A stretch of DNA of 64,000 nt from Sanguibacter sp. HDW7. Lineage in GTDB: Bacteria > Actinomycetota > Actinomycetes > Actinomycetales > Cellulomonadaceae. The stretch spans positions 2,418,001 through 2,482,000 of the forward strand of contig NZ_CP049862.1 in the NCBI RefSeq assembly GCF_011300875.1, written 5' to 3'. Every line of letters starts with the position of its first letter. The first letter of the stretch is position 1. A model generated the notes under the pieces. It was not told the DNA's origin. It made no database searches and worked only from the letters and a program-made list of their open reading frames with translations. The position numbers and the translations under genes were made by a program. Of this stretch, positions 25,371-33,746 are shown one piece after another.

Positions 25371-27536
25371 TCAGGACGCGGCGCCCTCGAGCGCCCCGAC
25401 GAGCAGCGCGACGAGCGCCTCGAGCTGCACGTCGGTCGACGAGGCGTCGTCGTCGATGTCGGCGCCGTCGAGAGCCCGCGCGGCGAGCCCCGACTTCGCG
25501 TCGATGAGCTCGGCGATCTTCGCGTCGATCGTCTGCGCAGCGACGATCCGCCACGCCGTGACAGGCTCGTCCTGACCGATGCGGTGGACGCGGTCGATCG
25601 CCTGGGTCTGCTCGGCGTCCGTCCACGGCAGCTCGGCAAGCACAAGGTTCGACGCCACCTGGAGATTGAGGCCGACGCCCGCCGCCATGAGCGAGCACAC
25701 CACCACCTTCACGTCGTCGTCCTCCGTGAAGGCCTTGACGGCGTGCGCCCGGGCGCGGGCGCTCTGGTCGCCACGGATCGCGACGAACGAGATGCCCCGC
25801 TCCGTGAAGATCCGCTCCGCCTCGTCCATGACGTCGACGTGCTTGGCGAAGAACACGACCTTGCCGACGTTGCGTGCGAGCTGCGCCGTGTAGTCGGCCG
25901 CGAGACCCGCCTTGGCCTGTCCGAGGCGGCGCACCATCGTGAAGATGTTCTCGCCCTTCGCCTTCGACGTGGAGTCCTTGAGCTCGGACGCCGCAACACG
26001 ACGCGCGAGCACGAGGTCCACCCCGTCGACGGCCTCCCCCGACCTGTGGGCGAGCGCCGTCGTGTAGTGCTCGACCATGCGCCGCGTGAGAGCCTCCTCC
26101 GACGCACGGATCGACCGACCCAGCGCACCGTCGATCTCGACCGGGAGGTCCGCGACCCGCCGCTCGGGGATGTCGGCGATGACGTCGACCTTGCGACGCC
26201 TCACGATGCCCATGTCGACGACTGCCCGTCGCGCCGCCGAGTAGAACCCGGGCTCGCCCGGGCTGAGCCCCGTGTCCTCGAGCGCGGTCATGAGGCCGCC
26301 GACGGGCAGCTTCTCGTCGATCCACCCGAGGAACTGCCAGATCGCCCGGAAGTCCTCGACCGAGTTGATGAGAGGCGTCCCGGTGAGCGCGACGAGCAGC
26401 GGCTTCGCCGTGCGCTCCCGGATGCGCTCGGAGAGCGTGAGGACGTTGCGCGAACGCTGCGACGACCGGTTCTTGATGAAGTGCGCCTCGTCGACGACCA
26501 TGCCGCGGAAGCCGAGCTCGCCGAGCCAGCCGACGTGCCGGTCGAGGATCTCGTAGTTGATGATGATGACGTCCGCGAACGCGTCGACCTGAGCCCCGTC
26601 GCCGCTGCCGTCACCGTCACCGTGGATGACCGTCACGCGCCGCTGCGGGACCCACAGCCGCGCCTCGTGCGCCCAGTTCGTCTTGACGACGTTCGGCGCC
26701 ACGACGAGCAGCGGGAAGGCCCCGGCCGCCTGCGCGGCGAGGAGCGCCTGCGCCGTCTTGCCGAGCCCCGGCTCGTCGGCGAGGAGGAACGTGCGGTGAC
26801 CGCCGGCCGCGGCATGCACGACCTGCGCCTGGTGGTGCATGAGCTGGCGCCCGGGCGGAGCGGCCGCGAGCGTCCCGTCCGGGAGAGGCATGCACGCAGC
26901 CTCGCCCGTCCCGGCGACCTCGAACGACCGGAACAACGGCTCGAGCAGCTCCCAGCCGGCCAGCCGGCGCGGCCGGGCCGCCTGACGCTCGGCGACCGCC
27001 TCGAAGTTCGGTGCGAGGAACGGGTTGGCGAGGCGGCGGGACACGGCGGACCGAGGCTCGACGCGGCGCGAGGCGGTTCGCTCGACGACCGGCTCGGGCT
27101 CGGGCTCCTCGACGACCGGCTCGGGCATCTCGACGCCCGCGGCGCGCAGGATCGTCGTCCGGTAGGTGTGCGCAGCGGCCGAGACCTTCGCGTCCTCCGC
27201 GAGCAGCGAGAGGAGCGAGGTGTCGCGCACCGCGATCCTCGCGAGCGACGTCGCGACGCCGTCGAGGCGCTTGAGCTCGTGCGTGCGCTTCGCGGCCGAG
27301 AGCGTCCCGTCGCCCTGGACGCGCGCACGCTCCTCGCGCACGAGGAGCGCGACGACCTGGAACTTCGTCCGCACCGCAGGGCGCGTCGGAGGCTTGCGCA
27401 CCGCAGCGTCGATCTCACGGGCGACGCCCGCGAGCACCCCGGCCAGACCGTCGTCGCCGTCCCGCCGACGCTGGCCGCCAGAACCGCCCGAGCCGCCACG
27501 GGCGTTCCCGGACCGGCTGCCGCCTGCTCGTGCCAC
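25371..27536 (-). CDS. SNF2-type DEAD/DEAH helicase
   Basis: A 721-residue protein with a low-complexity Gly/Arg/Ser N terminus and a charged coil, then an SNF2/RapA ATPase. Motif I is ADEPGLGKTAQ, motif II is DEAH (VVDEAHFIKN), motif III is ALTGTPLINS and motif VI is AIDRVHRIGQDEP. Such proteins remodel nucleoprotein. No SWIM zinc domain is present. GTG start with AAGGAAG 4 nt upstream. A -10 (TAGTAT, 27,800) implies a leader of about 260 nt. Its role here is unknown, but it neighbours repair genes. Confidence 0.88.
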   Translation of the reverse strand: MARAGGSRSGNARGGSGGSGGQRRRDGDDGLAGVLAGVAREIDAAVRKPPTRPAVRTKFQVVALLVREERARVQGDGTLSAAKRTHELKRLDGVATSLARIAVRDTSLLSLLAEDAKVSAAAHTYRTTILRAAGVEMPEPVVEEPEPEPVVERTASRRVEPRSAVSRRLANPFLAPNFEAVAERQAARPRRLAGWELLEPLFRSFEVAGTGEAACMPLPDGTLAAAPPGRQLMHHQAQVVHAAAGGHRTFLLADEPGLGKTAQALLAAQAAGAFPLLVVAPNVVKTNWAHEARLWVPQRRVTVIHGDGDGSGDGAQVDAFADVIIINYEILDRHVGWLGELGFRGMVVDEAHFIKNRSSQRSRNVLTLSERIRERTAKPLLVALTGTPLINSVEDFRAIWQFLGWIDEKLPVGGLMTALEDTGLSPGEPGFYSAARRAVVDMGIVRRRKVDVIADIPERRVADLPVEIDGALGRSIRASEEALTRRMVEHYTTALAHRSGEAVDGVDLVLARRVAASELKDSTSKAKGENIFTMVRRLGQAKAGLAADYTAQLARNVGKVVFFAKHVDVMDEAERIFTERGISFVAIRGDQSARARAHAVKAFTEDDDVKVVVCSLMAAGVGLNLQVASNLVLAELPWTDAEQTQAIDRVHRIGQDEPVTAWRIVAAQTIDAKIAELIDAKSGLAARALDGADIDDDASSTDVQLEALVALLVGALEGAAS

Positions 27537-27858
27537 AGCACTTCCTTCGTTCGTCACCAGAGATACGGGATCGACGTGCTCCTGCCCGACGCACGGCACC
27601 GAGGGGGCTCAGGGGCCGCCGCCGTGTCCGGCAGCACGCCGCAGATCGGCGAAGGGCGAGCACCCAGGCATGCGCAGGTGCTCGTCCGTCCGTACGCCGC
27701 GAGATGGCTCCTGCCAGGAGCTCCCGCGTACCCGGAGGTCACGCCCCGCTCCGTCCGCAGGCTGCGGCGTCGTCGTCCGCAGCGCCCGCGGACGAACAGA
27801 TACTACGCCCGCAGGCCCTCTCCCGACACCTACGCCCGGCCGTGGCCGACGCCCGACG
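27537..27858 (-). other. Long leader of the SNF2 helicase gene
   Basis: This 322-nt gap has a minus-strand -10 TAGTAT (27,800-27,805) and two short hairpins (GAGCACC/GGTGCTC near 27,658-27,683, and GCTCCTG/AGGAGC near 27,706). A possible uORF is listed separately. No other gene is seen. Confidence 0.45.
27554..27742 (-). CDS. Possible uORF before the SNF2 helicase
   Basis: A 62-codon GTG ORF with GGAG 6 nt upstream, ending 17 nt before the helicase start. The product (start TSGYAGAPGRSHLAAYGRTS, then Cys- and Pro-rich) resembles nothing known. It could equally be chance coding in a G+C-rich leader. Confidence 0.25.
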   Translation of the reverse strand: MTSGYAGAPGRSHLAAYGRTSTCACLGARPSPICGVLPDTAAAPEPPRCRASGRSTSIPYLW

Positions 27859-28833
27859 TCAGACCGGCTCGTCGAGCTCCCCGCCGAACCACTCCTCGAT
27901 GAGCGCCCGCGCGATCGACGACCTCATGGGCAGCAGCACCCGCCCCGCCGCGACGTCCGCCGCGAGCCCGGCGCGTGTGAACCAGCGGGCATCCGTCACC
28001 TCGACGTCGTCCGTCGTCACCGTCGTCGTCTCCGCGCGCGCGACGAACCCGAGCATGAGCGAGGCCGGGAACGGCCACGGCTGCGACGCCCGGAACTCGA
28101 CGCGGCCGACGACGACGGCCGTCTCCTCGAGCACCTCGCGGCGCACCGCAGCCTCCGCCGCCTCGCCCGCCTCGACGAAGCCCGCGAGCGTCGAGAAGCG
28201 CCGCTCCGGCCAGTGCGCGGCGTGCCCGAGCAGCAGGCGGTCGTCCGCGTCGACGACCGCCATGATGACCGCGGGATCCGTCCGCGGGTAGTGCTCGACG
28301 CCCTCGTCCTCGCAGCGACGTGCCCAGCCCGACGCCACCGGAACCGTCGGTTCGCCGCACGACGGGCAGCGAGGAGCCCGCGCGTGCCACGCCGCGAGCG
28401 CGACCGCGGCCGTCGCGAGGCCCGCGTCGTGCCCGTCGAGCAGGTGCCCCACGTCCCGCAGCGCACCCCAACGACGCCCCGCCGCGAGTCCCTCCGCGGG
28501 TGTCGGCGCCTCGACACCCTCGATGCCGACGCCCGGACGCGACGCGGGCACGACGAGCGCGAGCACGTCCGTGCCGCCGTCGCGCGGCGACCTGCCGAGG
28601 TCGCACACGAGCGCCTGCCCGGCCGCCGGCGCGGCCTCGGCCGCGGGCACGAGCGCGAGGCGGTGCCCCGCACCCGGCTCGAGCGCGAGCTCCCCGCCGC
28701 GGACGAGCAGCACGCGCGTCGACGGCGCGGCCAGGAGCCGCGCGAGGTTCCTGGGCTCGGTCCGCCGCGCCGCGGCGCGGTCGGTGCCCGTGCGGGACAG
28801 CGGCAGGGAGGACCAGTCGGTCGGCATCGTCAC
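27859..28833 (-). CDS. nudC: NADH/NAD+ pyrophosphatase (deNADding Nudix)
   Basis: A 324-residue Nudix hydrolase that splits NAD(H) to NMN(H) and AMP, and in homologues removes NAD caps from RNA. It has a zinc ribbon (CPSCGEP and a later Cys), the Nudix box (GFVEAGEAAEAAVRREVLEETAVVVG, given here only by its landmarks G, E, REVLEE, G), and the NudC hallmark SQPWPFPASLM. The GTG start lies 7 nt after TACCGT. An ATG two codons later is the alternative. It is divergent from the kinase gene, 79 nt apart. Confidence 0.93.
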   Translation of the reverse strand: MTMPTDWSSLPLSRTGTDRAAARRTEPRNLARLLAAPSTRVLLVRGGELALEPGAGHRLALVPAAEAAPAAGQALVCDLGRSPRDGGTDVLALVVPASRPGVGIEGVEAPTPAEGLAAGRRWGALRDVGHLLDGHDAGLATAAVALAAWHARAPRCPSCGEPTVPVASGWARRCEDEGVEHYPRTDPAVIMAVVDADDRLLLGHAAHWPERRFSTLAGFVEAGEAAEAAVRREVLEETAVVVGRVEFRASQPWPFPASLMLGFVARAETTTVTTDDVEVTDARWFTRAGLAADVAAGRVLLPMRSSIARALIEEWFGGELDEPV

Positions 28834-28846
28834 GACGTTCACGGTA
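28831..28846 (-). promoter_or_regulatory. Leaderless-type promoter of nudC
   Basis: TACCGT, 7 nt, then GTG on the minus strand. The mirror-image TACCGT of the divergent kinase gene is 54 nt away. Confidence 0.55.
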
Positions 28847-28900
28847 CGCGCGACGCAGGCCGCAGGGCGTGCCCTCACCGCACCACGGCCCCACGCGCCG

Positions 28901-28915
28901 TACCGTGGAGCGATG
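28901..28915 (+). promoter_or_regulatory. Leaderless-type promoter of the kinase gene
   Basis: TACCGT, GGAGCG, then ATG. Confidence 0.6.
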
Positions 28916-30280
28916 CACCGCTCCGACCTCGCCCTCGCCGCCCTCGCGACCGCCGCCGTCCCCGGCATGCGCGCCGTCGAGGTGAGCAAGGTCGCGTCCG
29001 ACGGCGACGACGACATCGCGCTCGTCATCGACGACGAGCGCCGCCGCTGGATGGTCCGCTCGCCCCGCGACACCGTCGCCGGCGCGAGCCTCGAGGCCGA
29101 GATGGCGCTCCTGCGCTCCTTCGGCGCCTACGTCGACTCCGGCCGGCTGCCGTTCGCCGTCCCCGCGCCTGCCGGCTTCGCACAGCTCGACGAGGGCGGG
29201 CGCGCCGTCGTCTACCCCGAGATCCCCGGCACGGCGCTGCCCGTCGAGTCGCTGCGCCCCGGCCCCGGCCTCGCGCGCGCCGTCGGGCAGGCGATCGCCG
29301 CGCTCCACGAGCTGCCCGCCTCGCTCGTCGAGGACGCCGGGCTGCCCGCCTACTCCGCCGACGACTACCGGCGCCGACGCCTCGCCGAGCTCGACGAGGC
29401 CGCCGCGACCGGCCGCGTCCCCGTGCGGCTCCTGCGCCGCTGGGAGGCCTCGCTCGAGGACGTCGCCGTGTGGCGCTACCGGCCCGTCGTCACGCACGGC
29501 GACCTCGGCGCCGACCACGTGCTCGTCGCCCAGCAGACCGTCAACGGCATCCTCGACTGGTCGTCCTGCCAGGTCGCCGACCCCGCCGACGACCTCGCAT
29601 GGCTCGTCGTCGTCGCCCCGGCCGACGCCGTCGAGTCCGTCCTCGAGGCCTATCGGCAGGCCCGCACCGAGCTCTCCGACACCCATCTCGTCGACCGCGC
29701 GCACCTCGTGAGCGAGCTGGCGCTCGTCCGCTGGCTCCTCCACGGCGTCCACCAGGGCGACGAGCAGATCCAGGCTGACGCCGTCGAGATGATGCTCGAC
29801 CTCGACGACACGCTCCACCCCGCCGGAGAGTCGCCTGCGACCGGCAGCGTCCGCGTGAGCGCGGGCGTCGCCGCAGGCGTCACGCTCGCTGAGGCGGTGC
29901 CGGTCGAGGCGACCGAGGTCGCCGACGGCACGGCCATCGTCAGCAGCAGGAGCGCCGCCTCCGGCGTGAGCGCTGCGTCCGGGCTGAGCGCCGCTTCTGG
30001 AGTGAGCGCCGCGAGCGCCGCGACGGGAGCGTTCGAAGCCGTGGACGAGGCCCCCACCCCCGCCGCGCACGTCCCCACGGCCGCGACCGAGGCGATCGAC
30101 GTCGCCGACGCCCGTGCGGCCTGGGCCGCGTACGACGACGCGCCGGCATCGTCTGCCGAGGGCTCGGACTGGGTCGTGTCGCCCGTGGAGACGTCCGCGC
30201 AGGACGACCAGGACGACGAGGCACCTGCCGAGGACACCTCAGGCACCCCGTCGTCGGACGACGACGCGCAGCGCGACTGA
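28913..30280 (+). CDS. Aminoglycoside-phosphotransferase-fold kinase with repeat tail
   Basis: A 455-residue APH/choline-kinase-fold protein. The first ~290 residues form the kinase. The catalytic loop is VVTHGDLGADHVLV, the metal-binding motif is NGILDWSSCQVADPADDLAWL, and the lid is AIAALHELPASL. The remaining 160 residues are a low-complexity Ala/Ser/Asp tail with four SAASG units. It phosphorylates some small molecule or metabolite. No antibiotic can be named, despite nearby whiB7. The ATG lies 6 nt after TACCGT. Confidence 0.82.
   Translation: MHRSDLALAALATAAVPGMRAVEVSKVASDGDDDIALVIDDERRRWMVRSPRDTVAGASLEAEMALLRSFGAYVDSGRLPFAVPAPAGFAQLDEGGRAVVYPEIPGTALPVESLRPGPGLARAVGQAIAALHELPASLVEDAGLPAYSADDYRRRRLAELDEAAATGRVPVRLLRRWEASLEDVAVWRYRPVVTHGDLGADHVLVAQQTVNGILDWSSCQVADPADDLAWLVVVAPADAVESVLEAYRQARTELSDTHLVDRAHLVSELALVRWLLHGVHQGDEQIQADAVEMMLDLDDTLHPAGESPATGSVRVSAGVAAGVTLAEAVPVEATEVADGTAIVSSRSAASGVSAASGLSAASGVSAASAATGAFEAVDEAPTPAAHVPTAATEAIDVADARAAWAAYDDAPASSAEGSDWVVSPVETSAQDDQDDEAPAEDTSGTPSSDDDAQRD
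29951..30016. repeat. 18-bp tandem repeat in the kinase tail
   Basis: Three full units and a partial fourth encode SAASGV/L in frame. Confidence 0.8.
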
Positions 30281-30293
30281 CCCGCGCCCGGAG

Positions 30294-33200
30294 CTACGCC
30301 TCACCGCGGAGCAGCGCCTCGAGCTGCGACTCGTCGCGCAGCTTCTGCGGGCGGACCGTCGTGCCCGAGCCGACGTAGCAGAACGCCGCGTCGACCTTGT
30401 CGAGAGGCAGCCCTGTCCACCGCGCCCACGCGAGCCGGTAGACCGCGAGCTGGACCTCGCGCGCCGCCGCTGCGTCCGCGTCGCGGGGCTCACGTCCGGT
30501 CTTCCAGTCGACGACGACCACTCGGTCCGTGCCTGGATGCTCGGGATCGGGGAAGACCGCATCGATGCGCGAGCGCGTCATGACGCCGGCGAGCGGACTC
30601 TCGATGTCGACCTCGATCGCGACTGGCACGAGATCGGCCCACGGCGTCGCGAGGAACGTCTCCTTGAGCGCGTCGAGCTCCGCGTCGGGCGCCTCGTCGT
30701 CCGCGTCGTCGAGGTCGAGGACGTCGATGAGCGCGGGCGCCGCGAAATGCTGCTCGACCCACGCGTGGAACGTCGTGCCCCGTCGCGCGTGCACCGACGG
30801 CGCCGACGGCACCGGGCGGCGCAGCGCGAGCGCGTACTCGGCACGGTCCGTCGCCATGCGCACCATCGCGGACGCCGAGACGTGCGACGGCACGTCGACC
30901 TCGGTGACGGACCGGCTGCGGAGCTCGCGCTCCGCGAGGAGCATCGCAGCGGTCGCGGCGAGGTCGGTCACCGGGGTGGCATCGGTCGACGAGGTCGCCT
31001 CGGTCATCGGCCGGGCGGCCGCCTTCTTCCCGGTCCCGTCGTGCGGGACCGTCCAGTCGTCCGTGCTGGACCGCGCAGCCTCGCGCGCACGGCGCACGAC
31101 GCGAGCCTCCTCCACGCGACGGGCCGCCCGTGCGAGCGCCTCGGGCACGGCGACACCACGGGGCCACACGGCGGTGTGCTCGGCGGCGAGCGTCGGGTTC
31201 TCGCCCTCGGGCGGCTCGGCCCATCCGGTCGCGGCGAGGAGCCCGGCGTCGACGAGCTCGACGAGAAACGTGCTCGGCGGGTTGGGCCGCGCGGCCTCGC
31301 CTCGGAACCACGAGCCCGTGAGCAGCAGGTGCTCGCGAGCCCGCGTGTACGCGACGTACGCGAGCCGGCGCTCCTCGGCGACCTGGTGCTCGCCCGCGTC
31401 CTCCGTGAAGAGCGTGAGGTTCGCAGCCATGTCCGCGTGGTCCTCGGCCGAGTCGTACGCGAGCCGCGGCAGGTCCGGGGCGTCGCCGCGCAGCGGGAAG
31501 GGCAGCGTGCCGAGGCCCGTGAGCCACGCGGTGTGGGTCGGGGCCTTGGCCTCGCCGTCCTTGTCGGTCGCCTGCGTGGCCGTCGAGGGGAACTTGCCGT
31601 CGGTGAGACCTGTGACGGCGACGACGTCCCACTCGAGGCCCTTGGCGGCGTGGACCGTGACGATCTGCACGGCGTCCGGGTCGGGCTCGGTGAGCGCTCC
31701 GTCGAGCCGCTCGTTCACGCTCGCCGTCGCGTCGAGCCAGGTGAGGAACGCGCCGAGCGTCGGCAGGTCGGAGCCGTCGACGAAGGTGAGCGCGAGATCC
31801 CGGAACGCGTCGAGGTTGGCGCGGGCGCGCCCCGCGTGACCCGGGCCGAGCAGCCCCGCCTCGATGTCGAGCCCCATGGTGCGCTCGCACTCGACGACGA
31901 GCTCGGGCACCGAGAGGTACGTCCGGGCGCGGAGCCGTTCGACGACGCCTGCGAGCCGGACGAGCCGCTCGTGGCCCTCGGGCGTGAGCGCCCGGCCGTC
32001 GTGGCTCGTCCACCCGGGAGGGGGCAGCTCGTCGAGGACGTCGACGATCGTCGTCTCGTCGCTTGCGTCGGACTCCGGCACGACCTCGCCGGGCGTGGTC
32101 CCGGCGTCCGTGCCCGCGCCCTCGCGGTCGTCGTCGCCCGCCACGGACGGTCTGCGCGCGAGCCGCTGCCGGTGCGCGAGGTCGCGCGCCCGGTCAGCGA
32201 GCGCGAGGAGGTCAGCGACGCCGAGGTCGACCCACGGGCCTGTGAGCAGGCGCATGAGCGAGTCACCGCGCGAGGGGTCGTGAACGACCTCGAGGAGCGC
32301 GCGAAGGTCGACGACCTCGGGCGCCTCGAGCAGCCCGCCGAGACCGACGACCTCGACGGGCAGGCCGAGCGCCCGCAGCGCGGCCTCGAGCGGACCGAAC
32401 TGCATGCGCGCGCGGCACAGCACGGCCGCGCTCCGGGCGCCGTCGGGGTGCGAGCGGGGACGCCAGCGTGCGGCGATCTCCTCGGCGACAGCGGCAGCTT
32501 CCTCGTCCTCCGTCGTCGTGAAGATGCTCGCGACGGTCCCGGAGCCCGCGCCCGGACGTGTGCCGAGGGTGCGGACCTCGAGGCCCGCGCCCTCCTGCGC
32601 GCGACGCAGCGGCGCGGCGACGGCGTTCGCGGCGTCGAGCACGGTCCGGTCGTTGCGCCACGACGTCGACAGCGACAGGTGGTGGAGCCCCGCGCCGGCG
32701 CGGAAGATCTCGCCGAAGCGTGCGAGGCCGGACGCGCTCGCACCGCGCCAGCCGTAGATCGACTGGTGCGGGTCGCCGACCGCTGTGACGGCGTGCCCGT
32801 CGCCGAAGAGCGCGCCGAGCATGCGCGCCTGCGCGAACGACGTGTCCTGGTACTCGTCGAGCAGCACGACCCGGTAGCGGGCGCGCTCCCCCGCCCCCAC
32901 CTCGCCGAAGTCCTCCGCGAGGCGCGCGCCGAGCGCGACCTGGTCGGAGAAGTCGAGCGAGTCCGTCGCGGCCTTGCGGCGGCGGTACTCGTCGACGAGG
33001 TCGAGCAGCTCGATGCGGTGCCCGAGCAGCGCCGCGAGATCCCGGACGGGTGCGCGGACGCCCTTGCGTCCCTTGGTGACCTCGGGTGTCGCGAGCATCG
33101 CGTCGATGATCGCCTGCATGCGGCGGCGGGCCTCGTCGGTCGGCAGGAGGTGCTCGCCGAGGGACTGCGACATGCTGCGGACCGCGTCGACCACGGTGCT

Positions 33201-33746
33201 CGTCGCCGACGTGATCGTCAGCTCGCCCGTCCACCTCTCGACGATGTCGTGGGCGAGCTGCCACTGGCTTGCCTCCCCCAGCAGCCGGGCGCCCGGCTCG
33301 ATGCCGAGGCGCAGGCCGTGCTCACGCACGAGCCCCGACGCGTAGGAGTTGTACGTCGCGACGACGGGCCGGGCGAGCGCCCCGAGCAGCGCGGCACCCG
33401 CATCGTCGTCGGCCGCAGCGGCCCAGGGCACGGCCTCGCCGTCGGCGCGCGAGGCCGCCGCGAGCGTGCGCAGGCGGCGCCGGATGCGCTCGGCGAGCTC
33501 ACCGGCAGCCTTGCGTGTGAAGGTCAGGCCGAGGACCTCGTCGGGCGCGACGAGCCCGTTGGCGACGAGGTAGACGACGCGTGCGGACATCGTCTCGGTC
33601 TTGCCCGAGCCGGCGCCCGCGACGACGAGCACGGGCTCGAGCGGCGCCTCGATGACGGCCGTCTGCTCGTCCGTCGGGCGGAACTGGCCGAGGCGGTCGG
33701 CGATGTCCGCGGCCGAGAACCTCGGGGTCGGGGCGTCGGGGCTCAT
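30294..33746 (-). CDS. adnB: AdnB helicase-nuclease subunit
   Basis: A 1150-residue subunit of the AdnAB end-resection machine. Walker A is GAGSGKT (Lys49). Motif II is LLDEYQDTS. The helicase core of about 850 residues ends in HAAKGLEWDVV and YTRAREHLLL. The C-terminal RecB-type nuclease has the D-x(n)-DWK signature (IDAVFPDPEH, then VVVDWKTGREP). All motor motifs are intact, as expected of the lead motor. The ATG overlaps the adnA stop by 4 nt (ATGA). It converges with the kinase gene 13 bp away, leaving no room for a terminator. Confidence 0.93.
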   Translation of the reverse strand: MSPDAPTPRFSAADIADRLGQFRPTDEQTAVIEAPLEPVLVVAGAGSGKTETMSARVVYLVANGLVAPDEVLGLTFTRKAAGELAERIRRRLRTLAAASRADGEAVPWAAAADDDAGAALLGALARPVVATYNSYASGLVREHGLRLGIEPGARLLGEASQWQLAHDIVERWTGELTITSATSTVVDAVRSMSQSLGEHLLPTDEARRRMQAIIDAMLATPEVTKGRKGVRAPVRDLAALLGHRIELLDLVDEYRRRKAATDSLDFSDQVALGARLAEDFGEVGAGERARYRVVLLDEYQDTSFAQARMLGALFGDGHAVTAVGDPHQSIYGWRGASASGLARFGEIFRAGAGLHHLSLSTSWRNDRTVLDAANAVAAPLRRAQEGAGLEVRTLGTRPGAGSGTVASIFTTTEDEEAAAVAEEIAARWRPRSHPDGARSAAVLCRARMQFGPLEAALRALGLPVEVVGLGGLLEAPEVVDLRALLEVVHDPSRGDSLMRLLTGPWVDLGVADLLALADRARDLAHRQRLARRPSVAGDDDREGAGTDAGTTPGEVVPESDASDETTIVDVLDELPPPGWTSHDGRALTPEGHERLVRLAGVVERLRARTYLSVPELVVECERTMGLDIEAGLLGPGHAGRARANLDAFRDLALTFVDGSDLPTLGAFLTWLDATASVNERLDGALTEPDPDAVQIVTVHAAKGLEWDVVAVTGLTDGKFPSTATQATDKDGEAKAPTHTAWLTGLGTLPFPLRGDAPDLPRLAYDSAEDHADMAANLTLFTEDAGEHQVAEERRLAYVAYTRAREHLLLTGSWFRGEAARPNPPSTFLVELVDAGLLAATGWAEPPEGENPTLAAEHTAVWPRGVAVPEALARAARRVEEARVVRRAREAARSSTDDWTVPHDGTGKKAAARPMTEATSSTDATPVTDLAATAAMLLAERELRSRSVTEVDVPSHVSASAMVRMATDRAEYALALRRPVPSAPSVHARRGTTFHAWVEQHFAAPALIDVLDLDDADDEAPDAELDALKETFLATPWADLVPVAIEVDIESPLAGVMTRSRIDAVFPDPEHPGTDRVVVVDWKTGREPRDADAAAAREVQLAVYRLAWARWTGLPLDKVDAAFCYVGSGTTVRPQKLRDESQLEALLRGEA

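Noticed and set aside
28913-30280. Antibiotic-inactivating aminoglycoside or macrolide phosphotransferase
   Set aside because: The fold is right, but no specific resistance motif is recognisable. Proximity to whiB7 alone is not evidence.
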